Assembly (NCBI GenBank): GCA_020636315.1
Contig: JACJYA010000001.1
Coordinates: 372,001-436,000, forward strand
Direction of reading: 5' to 3'
Source: Lewinellaceae bacterium
GTDB taxonomy: Bacteria; Bacteroidota; Bacteroidia; Chitinophagales; Saprospiraceae
DNA: 64,000 nucleotides
Positions within the stretch are counted from its first letter, which is position 1; each line of letters starts with the position of its first letter. Position numbers and translations under genes: made by a program. Positions 47,501 through 56,917 of the stretch are shown here, in pieces. Under the pieces are notes generated by a model, which was not told where the DNA came from, ran no database searches, and saw nothing but the letters and a program-made list of their open reading frames with translations.

Positions 47501-50500
47501 TCCGCAGCCGGGGCAACCGCTTCCAGGCACACTTCCTCGGCCTGGCACAGGATCACCATCGTATCCGGCTGGATCTCTATCTTCGTGCTGTCCGCTATTA
47601 CCACCACCGTAGCCGTGTCGCTGTCCATCGAACAGCCGTTGTCAACCATCGCTACGTACTGGTATTCGCCCGGCGCATCGGGGCCGACGCACAGTTCGGG
47701 GCCCGTGCCCACTTCCGTGCCGCTCTCGTCAAACCAGCGGATGCTCGCCATCAGGTCGCTCGGGCTCACCGTCGCCGTCAGGCAGGCCGTATCCCCTACG
47801 CACAGCTTCAGCGGGTCGGGATCAACGCTTATCATCACGCTGTCCGGAACCAGCTTCACATAAGCCGTATCCGGGATGATGCAATCCAGCCCAGGGATGC
47901 TCGCGATGTACGTGTTCATACCCACTTCCGGGGTAATGCACAATTCTCCCCCCAATCCCAGCGTATCTCCTGCCGGCGAGGTCCATACGATGCATTCCGC
48001 AGCCGGGGCAACCGCTTCCAGGCACACTTCCTCGGCCTGGCACAGGATCACCATCGTATCCGGCTGGATCTCTATCTTCGTGCTGTCCGCTATTACCACC
48101 ACCGTAGCCGTGTCGCTGTCCATCGAACAGCCGTTGTCAACCATCGCTACGTACTGGTATTCGCCCGGCGCATCGGGGCCAACGCACAGTTCGGGGCCTG
48201 TGCCCACTTCCGTGCCGCTCTCGTCAAACCAGCGGATGCTCGCCATCAGGTCGCTCGGGCTCACCGTCGCCGTCAGGCAGGCCGTATCCCCTACGCACAG
48301 CTTCAGCGGGTCGGGCTCAACGCTTATCATCACGCTGTCCGGAACCAGCTTCACATAAGCCGTATCCGGGATGATGCAATCCAGCCCAGGGATGCTCGCG
48401 ATGTACGTGTTCATACCCACTTCCGGGGTAATGCACAATTCTCCCCCCAATCCCAGCGTATCTCCTGCCGGCGAGGTCCATACGATGCATTCCGCAGCCG
48501 GGGCAACCGCTTCCAGGCACACTTCCTCGGCCTGGCACAGGATCACCATCGTATCCGGCTGGATCTCTATCTTCGTGCTGTCCGCTATTACCACCACCGT
48601 AGCCGTGTCGCTGTCCATCGAACAGCCGTTGTCAACCATCGCTACGTACTGGTATTCGCCCGGCGCATCGGGGCCAACGCACAGTTCGGGGCCTGTGCCC
48701 ACTTCCGTGCCGCTCTCGTCAAACCAGCGGATGCTCGCCATCAGGTCGCTCGGGCTCACCGTCGCCGTCAGGCAGGCCGTATCCCCTACGCACAGCTTCA
48801 GCGGGTCGGGCTCAACGCTTATCATCACGCTGTCCGGAACCAGCTTCACATAAGCCGTATCCGGGATGATGCAATCCAGCCCAGGGATGCTCGCGATGTA
48901 CGTGTTCATACCCACTTCCGGGGTAATGCACAATTCTCCCCCCAATCCCAGCGTATCTCCTGCCGGCGAGGTCCATACGATGCATTCCGCAGCCGGGGCA
49001 ACCGCTTCCAGGCACACTTCCTCGGCCTGGCACAGGATCACCATCGTATCCGGCTGGATCTCTATCTTCGTGCTGTCCGCTATTACCACCACCGTAGCCG
49101 TGTCGCTGTCCATCGAACAGCCGTTGTCAACCATCGCTACGTACTGGTATTCGCCCGGCGCATCGGGGCCAACGCACAGTTCGGGGCCCGTGCCCACTTC
49201 CGTGCCGCTCTCGTCAAACCAGCGGATGCTCGCCATCAGGTCGCTCGGGCTCACCGTCGCCGTCAGGCAGGCCGTGTCCCCTACGCACAGCTTCAGCGGG
49301 TCGGGCTCAACGCTTATCATCACGCTGTCCGGAACCAGCTTCACATAAGCCGTATCCGGGATGATGCAATCCAGCCCAGGGATGCTCGCGATGTACGTGT
49401 TCATACCCACTTCCGGGGTAATGCACAATTCTCCCCCCAATCCCAGCGTATCTCCTGCCGGCGAGGTCCATACGATGCATTCCGCAGCCGGGGCAACCGC
49501 TTCCAGGCACACTTCCTCGGCCTGGCACAGGATCACCATCGTATCCGGCTGGATCTCTATCTTCGTGCTGTCCGCTATTACCACCACCGTAGCCGTGTCG
49601 CTGTCCATCGAACAGCCGTTGTCAACCATCGCTACGTACTGGTATTCGCCCGGCGCATCGGGGCCAACGCACAGTTCGGGGCCCGTGCCCACTTCCGTGC
49701 CGCTCTCGTCAAACCAGCGGATGCTCGCCATCAGGTCGCTCGGGCTCACCGTCGCCGTCAGGCAGGCCGTGTCCCCTACGCACAGCTTCAGCGGGTCGGG
49801 CTCAACGCTTATCATCACGCTGTCCGGAACCAGCTTCACATAAGCCGTATCCGGGATGATGCAATCCAGCCCAGGGATGCTCGCGATGTACGTGTTCATA
49901 CCCACTTCCGGGGTAATGCACAATTCTCCCCCCAATCCCAGCGTATCTCCTGCCGGCGAGGTCCATACGATGCATTCCGCAGCCGGGGCAACCGCTTCCA
50001 GGCACACTTCCTCGGCCTGGCACAGGATCACCATCGTATCCGGCTGGATCTCTATCTTCGTGCTGTCCGCTATTACCACCACCGTAGCCGTGTCGCTGTC
50101 CATCGAACAGCCGTTGTCAACCATCGCTACGTACTGGTATTCGCCCGGCGCATCGGGGCCGACGCACAGTTCGGGGCCCGTGCCCACTTCCGTGCCGCTC
50201 TCGTCAAACCAGCGGATGCTCGCCATCAGGTCGCTCGGGCTCACCGTCGCCGTCAGGCAGGCCGTGTCCCCTACGCACAGCTTCAGCGGGTCGGGCTCAA
50301 CGCTTATCATCACGCTGTCTGAAACGAGATTAATATAAGCAGTATCAGGAATGACGCAGTTCAAATTCAGGCTGTCATTGACCTGAGCAATGTACATATT
50401 CAGTCCATCCTGCGTTGGTGTTACACATAGTTCCCCTCCTGTACCGATTATCATGCCATTGGCATCGACCCATTCGATGCAATCTATCAGGGTGGCGTTG

Positions 50501-53500
50501 GCCACTTCAAAGCATACTTCTTCAGGCCCGCATAGAGTCACCGTGTCAGCAGGATTGATCTCTATCTTTGTGGAATCGGCAATTACCGTGACAGTGGCGG
50601 TAGCCGTGTCCGCTGAACAGCCGTTATCGACTACAACCGTATATTCATTTACTCCCGGGGCCGGCGTTACGCACAGCTGCATTTCCGTGCCTACTACCGC
50701 TCCGCTGCCATCCGTCCAGGTGATGGCCGCCATCAGTGCGCTCGGGCTGATGACTGCATCCAGGCAAACCTCTTCCCCTTCGCACACTTTGGTTGCTCCT
50801 TCTACCGATACCGATATGGGATCGGACAGCAGTTTTACATAAGCCGTATCCGGCAGGATGCAGGCCAGGCCCAGGCTGTCGTTCACCTGGGCGATATACC
50901 AATTCAGCCCTTGCTGGGCAGGGGTGACACAAAGTTCTCCGCCCGTTCCGACCACCGTTCCGGTGGCATCCACCCATTCGATGCAATCGGCAAGCGTGGC
51001 ATCGGCAACCTCAAAGCACACTTCCTCCTGAGTACAGACGGTAACTGTATCGGCAGGGGTGATGTCTATTTTGGTGTTCTCGGCAATTACCGTGACAGTG
51101 GCGGTAGCCGTGTCCGCTGAACAGCCGTTATCGACTACAACCGTATATTCATTTACTCCCGGGGCCGGCGTTACGCACAGCTGCATTTCCGTGCCTACTA
51201 CCGCTCCGCTGCCATCCGTCCAGGTGATGGCCGCCATCAGTGCGCTCGGGCTGATGACTGCATCCAGGCAAACCTCTTCCCCTTCGCACACTTTGGTTGC
51301 TCCTTCTACCGATACCGATATGGGATCGGACAGCAGTTTTACATAAGCCGTATCCGGCAGGATGCAGGCCAGGCCCAGGCTGTCGTTCACCTGGGCGATA
51401 TACCAATTCAGCCCTTGCTGGGCAGGGGTGACACAAAGTTCTCCGCCCGTTCCGACCACCGTTCCGGTGGCATCCACCCATTCGATGCAATCGGCAAGCG
51501 TGGCATCGGCAACCTCAAAGCACACTTCCTCCTGAGTACAGACGGTAACTGTATCGGCAGGGGTGATGTCTATTTTGGTGTTCTCGGCAATTACCGTGAC
51601 AGTGGCGGTAGCCGTATCCGCTGAACAGCCGTTGTCTGCAATTACAAGATATTGCTGAATGCCGGCAGCCGGAGTAACACACAATTCCGGATCATTGCCA
51701 AGAACAGCGCCACTAATGTCCGTCCAGGTAATATTGACGGTAGAATTATCAGGGGTGAAAGTCGCCAGGAGGCAGACTTCCTCTCCTTCGCATATCTTCG
51801 ACATCCCGCTGGTAGAAACGCTAACCGTTTCAGTGCGGTATTCCACGATTACGGTATCAGGTGTAACACAATTCTCCGCTCCCGGCAAGGTAGCTATATA
51901 TTGATTAATACCCGGCTGAGGGATCACGGTAAACTGCAACCCGGTATCTACAGGTTCTCCATTGCTATTCAGCCAAACCACACATTCCGCCAACGGCCCG
52001 GAAACATCAATAGTAACAGGGCTATCGTTACAAACCAGAAGGGAATCGGGATCCGCCACCAGTGGCGCATTTTCCGCGACTTTCACCCTTGCCGTGGCCG
52101 TATCCGTATCTGCGCTGCAGCTGCTTTCCGCCACCACCGTATATTGATGGATACCGGCGGCAGGCGTAAGCGGCAGGCTGGCTCCTGTTCCTACCTGAAC
52201 ATCATTTTCGTCAAACCAGGTAATGGCAGCCGGAGGATCTGTTGAAGTGATAAGGGCCTCAAGGGTTACAGACTCTCCTTCACAGATGAGGGTATCCATT
52301 GTTGAAACGGCCACTTCAATGGGGCCGCAGGGGCAACCTTCTATTTCCACTTCTTTGAGTAATGGCTGACAGTTGTTGGCATCCGTTATCTTTACGGTAT
52401 AGGTTCCAACCCCCAAATTGGATGGATCGGCCACCGGGTTATCAGAACTATCAGTTATATTTATGGAATAAGGTGGTGTGCCGCCGGTAACCTCGACTAC
52501 TTCAATAGAACCGGTGCTAACTCCCCCCGGCGTACAATCATCCGTGACATCCACCTGCGCCGTCAGTTCTTCGGGTGTCTTGATTTCGGCGCCAAATTCA
52601 CAAATGCACTGGTCTTGCGAACTGATCCTTTTTATCCGGTATTTTCCTGCGGGCAACTCTATCGTTCCGGACCGGTCCCCGTCTATTGCATGTAGGACAT
52701 AAACAGAACCTTGCTGCCTGACCTGATAGGTTTCGTAGGCAGCTCCGGACCCATCAAAAATAAGATAGCCGATACCATCCGAGCAGTCGGCATCGACAGT
52801 TGTCCAGCCGATATTACACGGAGGGCTGCCATCGGTAACCTGAATTTCACGAACTTCGGAGCAGGAAATTTCTGCTCCTACTCTTATCTGATACAGGCCG
52901 GCGGGAAGGCCGGTAAAGGTATAGGGGTTATCATTTGTCGTAAAGGTGTAATCGCCATCCACTGTAATCTGATAGGGTGGAAAGCTACCCTGAATATTGA
53001 CGGTAAGCGTGCCATCGGATGCTCCGCATCCACTCGTAGGAGTGGCGGAAAGGGTTACATCGAATATGTCGCTGTTATCTCTGTCCACCTGCCCGATGAC
53101 AGAGGTGGTACAACCATTTGCATCCGTCACAACGAAGGTATAAGTCCCGGCAGCCAGGTTGTTGAACTCTACCGGCCCAGGGCCATTCGCCTCCCTACTT
53201 CCTCGGGTCCAGTCGATGTGGAAAGGCGGAGTTCCGCTGCTGATGTTCAGAATGATGCGGCCGTCTTCATAGAAGCAATCGGCGGGGAAGGAAGTAAGCT
53301 GAACCTCCGGCCCATCTACATCACTGACCGGAACAATGGTTTCGGTATGACAGGTTCGGAAGGACCCGTTGCCTGACACCTGCACTGTGATGGTGACAAC
53401 ATAGATGCCGGCAGCCAGGCTGTCGGCCTCATTGGTGGTGCTGACGCCGCCCGTCCAGGAATAGCTGAAAACGGTACCCTCCGGATACCCGAGGGGTTCC

Positions 53501-53805
53501 ACCTTTGCACTTCCATCGTTTTGCCCGCAGTGAGCATTCACAACGATGTGATTAACCTGAAAATCAGGACAGACCAGGTCGCAGTCCTGCATGGGGAAAG
53601 GTGGGCGAATGGTATCTCCGGCCATCCATTCCCACTGCCAGTTTTCCAGGGTTTGTTGCTGCGCTTGTTGCTCCTGCCACTGGCAATGGCCTGGCTCATC
53701 CCAGTGATAGGCGGTTGTGCTCCATAGTAAGGCCGGCACACTCCACAGGAGTGCCACAAAGGCGGCCTTGATCAATGTTGGCATGTTTATGGTATTAATT
53801 ATCAT
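44548..53805 (-). CDS. Giant T9SS type B-sorted adhesin-like protein with identical Ig-like repeats
   Basis: A 3085-residue predicted cell-surface protein. After a signal peptide (TLIKAAFVALLWSVPALLWS) come SprB-type repeats (GTPPFHIDWTRGSREANGP, AAGTYTFVVTDANGCT). The central bulk consists of alternating ~82-residue Ig-like modules carrying LCVGDTACLTATVSP and CQAEEVCLEAVAP pairs of cysteines. Seven consecutive pairs (165 residues, 495 bp) are almost identical, and two 168-residue pairs upstream are identical to one another. The C terminus (FMPSAFTPNGDGVNDF, YYNRWGQELY, WDGTFNGKVLPPDVYGYHI) is a gliding-motility T9SS type B sorting domain. Its ATG overlaps the TGA of the upstream PD40/OmpA gene (ATGA), so translation is coupled and the 53805 start is preferred. 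Likely adhesion or gliding role, as in SprB-like proteins. Confidence 0.93.
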   Translation of the reverse strand: MIINTINMPTLIKAAFVALLWSVPALLWSTTAYHWDEPGHCQWQEQQAQQQTLENWQWEWMAGDTIRPPFPMQDCDLVCPDFQVNHIVVNAHCGQNDGSAKVEPLGYPEGTVFSYSWTGGVSTTNEADSLAAGIYVVTITVQVSGNGSFRTCHTETIVPVSDVDGPEVQLTSFPADCFYEDGRIILNISSGTPPFHIDWTRGSREANGPGPVEFNNLAAGTYTFVVTDANGCTTSVIGQVDRDNSDIFDVTLSATPTSGCGASDGTLTVNIQGSFPPYQITVDGDYTFTTNDNPYTFTGLPAGLYQIRVGAEISCSEVREIQVTDGSPPCNIGWTTVDADCSDGIGYLIFDGSGAAYETYQVRQQGSVYVLHAIDGDRSGTIELPAGKYRIKRISSQDQCICEFGAEIKTPEELTAQVDVTDDCTPGGVSTGSIEVVEVTGGTPPYSINITDSSDNPVADPSNLGVGTYTVKITDANNCQPLLKEVEIEGCPCGPIEVAVSTMDTLICEGESVTLEALITSTDPPAAITWFDENDVQVGTGASLPLTPAAGIHQYTVVAESSCSADTDTATARVKVAENAPLVADPDSLLVCNDSPVTIDVSGPLAECVVWLNSNGEPVDTGLQFTVIPQPGINQYIATLPGAENCVTPDTVIVEYRTETVSVSTSGMSKICEGEEVCLLATFTPDNSTVNITWTDISGAVLGNDPELCVTPAAGIQQYLVIADNGCSADTATATVTVIAENTKIDITPADTVTVCTQEEVCFEVADATLADCIEWVDATGTVVGTGGELCVTPAQQGLNWYIAQVNDSLGLACILPDTAYVKLLSDPISVSVEGATKVCEGEEVCLDAVISPSALMAAITWTDGSGAVVGTEMQLCVTPAPGVNEYTVVVDNGCSADTATATVTVIAENTKIDITPADTVTVCTQEEVCFEVADATLADCIEWVDATGTVVGTGGELCVTPAQQGLNWYIAQVNDSLGLACILPDTAYVKLLSDPISVSVEGATKVCEGEEVCLDAVISPSALMAAITWTDGSGAVVGTEMQLCVTPAPGVNEYTVVVDNGCSADTATATVTVIADSTKIEINPADTVTLCGPEEVCFEVANATLIDCIEWVDANGMIIGTGGELCVTPTQDGLNMYIAQVNDSLNLNCVIPDTAYINLVSDSVMISVEPDPLKLCVGDTACLTATVSPSDLMASIRWFDESGTEVGTGPELCVGPDAPGEYQYVAMVDNGCSMDSDTATVVVIADSTKIEIQPDTMVILCQAEEVCLEAVAPAAECIVWTSPAGDTLGLGGELCITPEVGMNTYIASIPGLDCIIPDTAYVKLVPDSVMISVEPDPLKLCVGDTACLTATVSPSDLMASIRWFDESGTEVGTGPELCVGPDAPGEYQYVAMVDNGCSMDSDTATVVVIADSTKIEIQPDTMVILCQAEEVCLEAVAPAAECIVWTSPAGDTLGLGGELCITPEVGMNTYIASIPGLDCIIPDTAYVKLVPDSVMISVEPDPLKLCVGDTACLTATVSPSDLMASIRWFDESGTEVGTGPELCVGPDAPGEYQYVAMVDNGCSMDSDTATVVVIADSTKIEIQPDTMVILCQAEEVCLEAVAPAAECIVWTSPAGDTLGLGGELCITPEVGMNTYIASIPGLDCIIPDTAYVKLVPDSVMISVEPDPLKLCVGDTACLTATVSPSDLMASIRWFDESGTEVGTGPELCVGPDAPGEYQYVAMVDNGCSMDSDTATVVVIADSTKIEIQPDTMVILCQAEEVCLEAVAPAAECIVWTSPAGDTLGLGGELCITPEVGMNTYIASIPGLDCIIPDTAYVKLVPDSVMISVEPDPLKLCVGDTACLTATVSPSDLMASIRWFDESGTEVGTGPELCVGPDAPGEYQYVAMVDNGCSMDSDTATVVVIADSTKIEIQPDTMVILCQAEEVCLEAVAPAAECIVWTSPAGDTLGLGGELCITPEVGMNTYIASIPGLDCIIPDTAYVKLVPDSVMISVDPDPLKLCVGDTACLTATVSPSDLMASIRWFDESGTEVGTGPELCVGPDAPGEYQYVAMVDNGCSMDSDTATVVVIADSTKIEIQPDTMVILCQAEEVCLEAVAPAAECIVWTSPAGDTLGLGGELCITPEVGMNTYIASIPGLDCIIPDTAYVKLVPDSVMISVEPDPLKLCVGDTACLTATVSPSDLMASIRWFDESGTEVGTGPELCVGPDAPGEYQYVAMVDNGCSMDSDTATVVVIADSTKIEIQPDTTILCQAEEVCLRALAPAPECIVWTSLQGDTLGMGEELCVTPEPGENYYIASIPGLDCVIPDTAYINLALEDISISISPDTSKLCVGDTVKLTATLDPDTALATITWYDDNNNIVGTGSMLTFVATQAGVFKYSAVADNGCTTATDVALVDVFGEDTKLDIQPGMEVVCTQDTICLTVESIAPECIIWTALDGTVLGTGEKLCVVPELGENYYIADIPGVDCVEADTAVITYAPDDIAITVMPDTSKLCVGDTATLTALLSPPDPTATITWTDGTVPVVGTGPVLTVAPTTPGIYKYVAMVDNGCSSASDVGWVIVVADSSRIEIVPSDTLLCVADTVCLTATGPIPDCVVWTDIDGNNIGAGAELCVVPDTGMNFYIATIPGLDCVIADTATVTLSVSDLSLEVVPSDTILCRGDSVKLTANVTPADAMATISWYDENFEPLGETGMMITVSPDSTGDYTYVAIADNGCAADTAMALVTVVDSMKLVITPADTILCAPDTLKLTVEGPGSDYVVWYDENGDSLSTGMMITVVPDYGIHTYIAQIPDADCVEGDTVMVKVLPDTLQLSIMASDTVVCVGDSVVITGQVEPGWTMAQITWYDEFFNLLASGDTLVEFPLAGTNIYYGIAANACVADTVSISIFGEELGLEILGPDNTICPGEIVQLEVTGCEDCSYSWVPAGSVDDPGIANPMAMPEETTTYTVTVAGRACTEDLSTTVTVECLECPINRLFMPSAFTPNGDGVNDFICLRSEDFDRFDEISLMYYNRWGQELYRKIWVSDPNDPTDKPDRDYFCWDGTFNGKVLPPDVYGYHIDVVCPSAANGEKERVRISGNFTLLQR
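47070..50320 (-). repeat. Tandem 495-bp repeats (about 6.5 near-identical copies)
   Basis: The 495-bp unit (165 codons) recurs at, for example, 47338, 47833, 48328, 48823, 49318, 49813 and 50308. Only a handful of bases differ among copies: GGGCCGACG/GGGCCAACG, GGCCCGTG/GGCCTGTG, GCCGTGTCC/GCCGTATCC, and one Glu-to-Asp change at 47821. Neighbouring copies share the same variants, showing recent stepwise duplication or conversion. Confidence 0.97.
50581..51620 (-). repeat. Two 504-bp tandem repeats inside the same gene
   Basis: Bases 50581-51084 and 51085-51588 are essentially identical (168 codons each), with about 30 further bases of a third, diverging copy (GCCGTATCC instead of GCCGTGTCC). 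They encode an Ig-like pair related to, but distinct from, the 495-bp unit. Confidence 0.95.
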
Positions 53806-56720
53806 GGTTGTCCAGGATTTTTAGCATTTGTCTGGGTGGAGGGCCCGTTCGTTCCTCCTTCACAGTTAGTATGTTTGATACCGGTTATTTCAACTCTACG
53901 GTCCAGGGCAGCAGAAAAGAAGAGCTTACCACCTACGCCCGTATTGTAATTGAGGTCGGGGTCCGGGAAGTTGGTCGTCGCCTCCGAATCGCTCAGGGGC
54001 TCTGATACGATGGTGAGGGTTCCTCTATCCGCCTGGCTTACTCCTTCCAGCTCCTCTTCCAGGATGTCATCCAACGTCTGACGGATACAGCGGATCCGGC
54101 GCACGGCCAGGGAATCGTTATACGTATTGTAAATACCGCTCACGCGTTTACTGCAGTAGGCCCTCATCGTAATAGTGATATCCTGTCCGGTTCGCAGGTA
54201 GTTGGCCAGATAATTGGCCAGGCTGTCAAACCGCTGCAGGTTGTTTTTGATATCGCCGGAGTCAATAGCCGTACTTCCATCGGGGAGTACGATTGCGTCT
54301 CCTCCGAAGAACCCTCCCACGAGGTCTCCGATGGTGGGGTCAGGGATGATCCTGACCTGGCTGCCACTCACCTTTTCCACCATATACCGGAGGGCAGCAG
54401 TTTGGCTCTGGGGGTTTCCGCTGGCATTCCCGATGTTCAGCAAAGTGTCAATTCCTCCCGAGTCATTGCTTTCGAACCTGACCCTGTCACTGACCTTGCT
54501 CCAGGCAACGGTGTACGGCCGGAGGTTGAACTCCCGGTATGCTTCTTTCTGGGCAATATAAGGTTCGATCAGGCTGTAATCATATCGGTCATTCGTCGTT
54601 GTCCACCGACTCCTGACGATCCGGTCCGGCTTATCATTATCAAAATAAAAGATGATGTTCTGCAGATAATCCGGCGTACAGGGGATCGTAAGGTCCACGT
54701 ACTCGGTTTTGGTGCATCCGGATGTCAAACGATTACGCCCCAGGGTTATGGTTTTCGGGTTATAGACCGGATTTTTCGCCTTTACGGTAAGGGTGTAATC
54801 GTACATAGGATTCAGCCTGTAAGTTTGCGGCCCCAGTTTTTCAGACGGAGCCCCCCCCTCAGAGGTAACATTCAGTGAATACTCTTCCAATTCCAGAGGC
54901 TCTTTGGTCACACTATCCCGAACGACGAAAGTCAGGTCAACAAATGCCGGTGACAGAACGATTGAAGTGTCCAGTTCTCCGCCGTAACTTCCGTCAAAAT
55001 GCACCACTACATCCCGGTTCGTGACGAAGTCGGGATGGGAAGCCACCAGGCGGTACTTGTGGTATTTCTTCAGGCCTTCGACAGGCACGAGGTTATCTTC
55101 TTCGCAATCGCAATAGGTAATGTCATAGATTTTCAGGCTGGTTTCGGTTTCTCCGGTGATGTCATCACCACAGCCATAAACCCGCACATCCATCTCCACG
55201 CTGATATCGACCGGGTAGGTATAAATGTCCTGGCAACAGGCATCCAGTGAATCGATAAACCGGGTGGATTCCGGTCGGTCGGAGGAGAAAAAGGCCAGGC
55301 CCCCATCTTCATTCAGAAAATAATACTGGTCATTGTACCCGCTGTTATAGGGCAATCCCAGGTTCAGAATGGGTTGTTCAGGGGCAGAGAGGTCCATGAC
55401 AAAGTTGTCGTAAAGCCCGAAGGAAGGTTCCCGGTCGGAGCTAAAAAACAGCCTGTTGGAAAGAACGTGCAGGAAAGGAGTGGCGTCGTTCCATTCGGAG
55501 TTCGCCTCTGTAACCGGCTGAAGGCCGCTCAGGCTGCCATCTTCCTCATTCACCTTACAGCGCCAAATATCCAGTTTGCCTTTTGTTCCGGGGCCTTCGC
55601 GGTCGGAAGTGAAATACATCCACTGTTCTCCGGTGAGGGGGTCATAGCTGATGCTGGGCTGAGTAGTTGTAAAGCGGGTGCTGTCAACGTTGATGCTCAC
55701 GTATTCCGGCTCGCCCCAGCCGCCGCCGGTTTTTTTCCGCCGGTAAAGGGTGCAGTGAGGGTCTTCCCCCCGGCCCTGCGGGCAATGGGAGAAATACATC
55801 CACTCTCCATTATGGGTAATAGCAGTATGTATGGTATGGCTGAAGTCGTTTGCATCGTTAAAAAAACCGGCTTGTTCCAGGGTATCGACGGCAAGGATGG
55901 AATCCAGAGCTCCGGCAGCGTTTGTCGATACCTTTGCCCTCAGAACCTCCGAATAAATGCGGGACTGCCGGTTGAGCCGGTCCGGGTTGGAGGGAAATTT
56001 CACTGAAGAGAAATACAGGGTGTTGCCCCGCAGCACCGGAGCCAGGTCGGAATATTCAGAATTCACCTTGCCCGAAAGGCGCATGATGGTGTCTTTCTCC
56101 AAGGCGGCTTCCGGATGCGTTCTGGCGGCCAGGAGGGCTTCCCGGCAATCGGAGGCCCCTTTATTTGCTTCATCAATAAATCCCTGCCGGGCTTCCTCTC
56201 CGAGAGCAATGGGAGTATCTTTTGGATCTTTGGGAAAGATTTTCAGGTATTGGTGTAAACTGCTGTCCAGGAAACGCTGATAGAGTTCGCCGGCTTCGAG
56301 GAGCGCCGTGGTGTCCAGGCGCATTACATTGAGGGCAAAAACGGGCTCGGCAAGGCTTTGTTTTACGCGCGCCAGGTTGAAAGTGGAACGGGCGTAAACG
56401 TCCATATTATTCCCTTTGCTTTCCTCCAGGAGTTCGGTGTAAATCGTATTTGCTTTTTCGTTATAATTGAATCGTTGGGCAGATTCAGCATAGCGGTATT
56501 TAATGTAAAGCGGATCCCAGTTCCCTTTGTATTTTCCTTCTGCCACATAATCCAGAACCCTTTCGTAGCAACGAAAGGCATTGTAATAATCCTTTGTTTC
56601 GAAGGATTCATTCCCCGCTTTTATTACTCCGTCCAGAGACTGGCTTTGCCCGGCCACCCAAAAGGCCAGGAAAGCCACTAAGGACAATACGGCAATTTTC
56701 ATATTGTAGCTTTTGTTCAT
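53802..56720 (-). CDS. TPR/PD40/OmpA-type outer membrane protein, partner of the giant adhesin
   Basis: A 972-residue exported protein (signal peptide about MKIAVLSLVAFLAFWVAGQSQS). Order: N-terminal TPR-like helices (about 25-200; ETKDYYNAFRCYERVLDYV), a PD40/WD40-like propeller (about 205-480; SDLAPVLRGNTLYFSSVKFP, QWMYFTSDREGPGTKGKLDIWRC, RLFFSSDREPSFGLYDNF), a carboxypeptidase-regulatory-like region, and a C-terminal OmpA-like peptidoglycan-binding domain (ITITMRAYCSKRVSGIYNTYNDSLAVRRIRCIRQTL, AALDRRVEI). It ends by overlapping the giant gene by four bases and begins 197 bases after the PorP/SprF gene. This order suggests that it anchors the adhesin export apparatus to the cell wall. It is paralogous to the 59621-62284 gene. 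Confidence 0.88.
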   Translation of the reverse strand: MNKSYNMKIAVLSLVAFLAFWVAGQSQSLDGVIKAGNESFETKDYYNAFRCYERVLDYVAEGKYKGNWDPLYIKYRYAESAQRFNYNEKANTIYTELLEESKGNNMDVYARSTFNLARVKQSLAEPVFALNVMRLDTTALLEAGELYQRFLDSSLHQYLKIFPKDPKDTPIALGEEARQGFIDEANKGASDCREALLAARTHPEAALEKDTIMRLSGKVNSEYSDLAPVLRGNTLYFSSVKFPSNPDRLNRQSRIYSEVLRAKVSTNAAGALDSILAVDTLEQAGFFNDANDFSHTIHTAITHNGEWMYFSHCPQGRGEDPHCTLYRRKKTGGGWGEPEYVSINVDSTRFTTTQPSISYDPLTGEQWMYFTSDREGPGTKGKLDIWRCKVNEEDGSLSGLQPVTEANSEWNDATPFLHVLSNRLFFSSDREPSFGLYDNFVMDLSAPEQPILNLGLPYNSGYNDQYYFLNEDGGLAFFSSDRPESTRFIDSLDACCQDIYTYPVDISVEMDVRVYGCGDDITGETETSLKIYDITYCDCEEDNLVPVEGLKKYHKYRLVASHPDFVTNRDVVVHFDGSYGGELDTSIVLSPAFVDLTFVVRDSVTKEPLELEEYSLNVTSEGGAPSEKLGPQTYRLNPMYDYTLTVKAKNPVYNPKTITLGRNRLTSGCTKTEYVDLTIPCTPDYLQNIIFYFDNDKPDRIVRSRWTTTNDRYDYSLIEPYIAQKEAYREFNLRPYTVAWSKVSDRVRFESNDSGGIDTLLNIGNASGNPQSQTAALRYMVEKVSGSQVRIIPDPTIGDLVGGFFGGDAIVLPDGSTAIDSGDIKNNLQRFDSLANYLANYLRTGQDITITMRAYCSKRVSGIYNTYNDSLAVRRIRCIRQTLDDILEEELEGVSQADRGTLTIVSEPLSDSEATTNFPDPDLNYNTGVGGKLFFSAALDRRVEITGIKHTNCEGGTNGPSTQTNAKNPGQP

Positions 56721-56917
56721 ACATTAAACACTTACAGAAAAAGCAGACAGTACTATTATTTTGCAGGAGCTCTTTTTCTGCGCCGGTTTTCAGGTTGTCT
56801 TATTATTTCTCCGACGCTCTTTACACTGGAGCCGCCAGGCCTCCTAAAAGCTCATAAAATGGGGATAAGTAGCAGAGGCAGGACGTCTGCGAAGCAGGCA
56901 TTCTGCCGGTTTTTAAA

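Noticed and set aside
47327..50338. Regularly spaced 73- and 160-codon frames on both strands.
   Set aside because: They are shadow frames of the 495-bp repeats of the giant minus-strand gene, which has the coherent domain structure.
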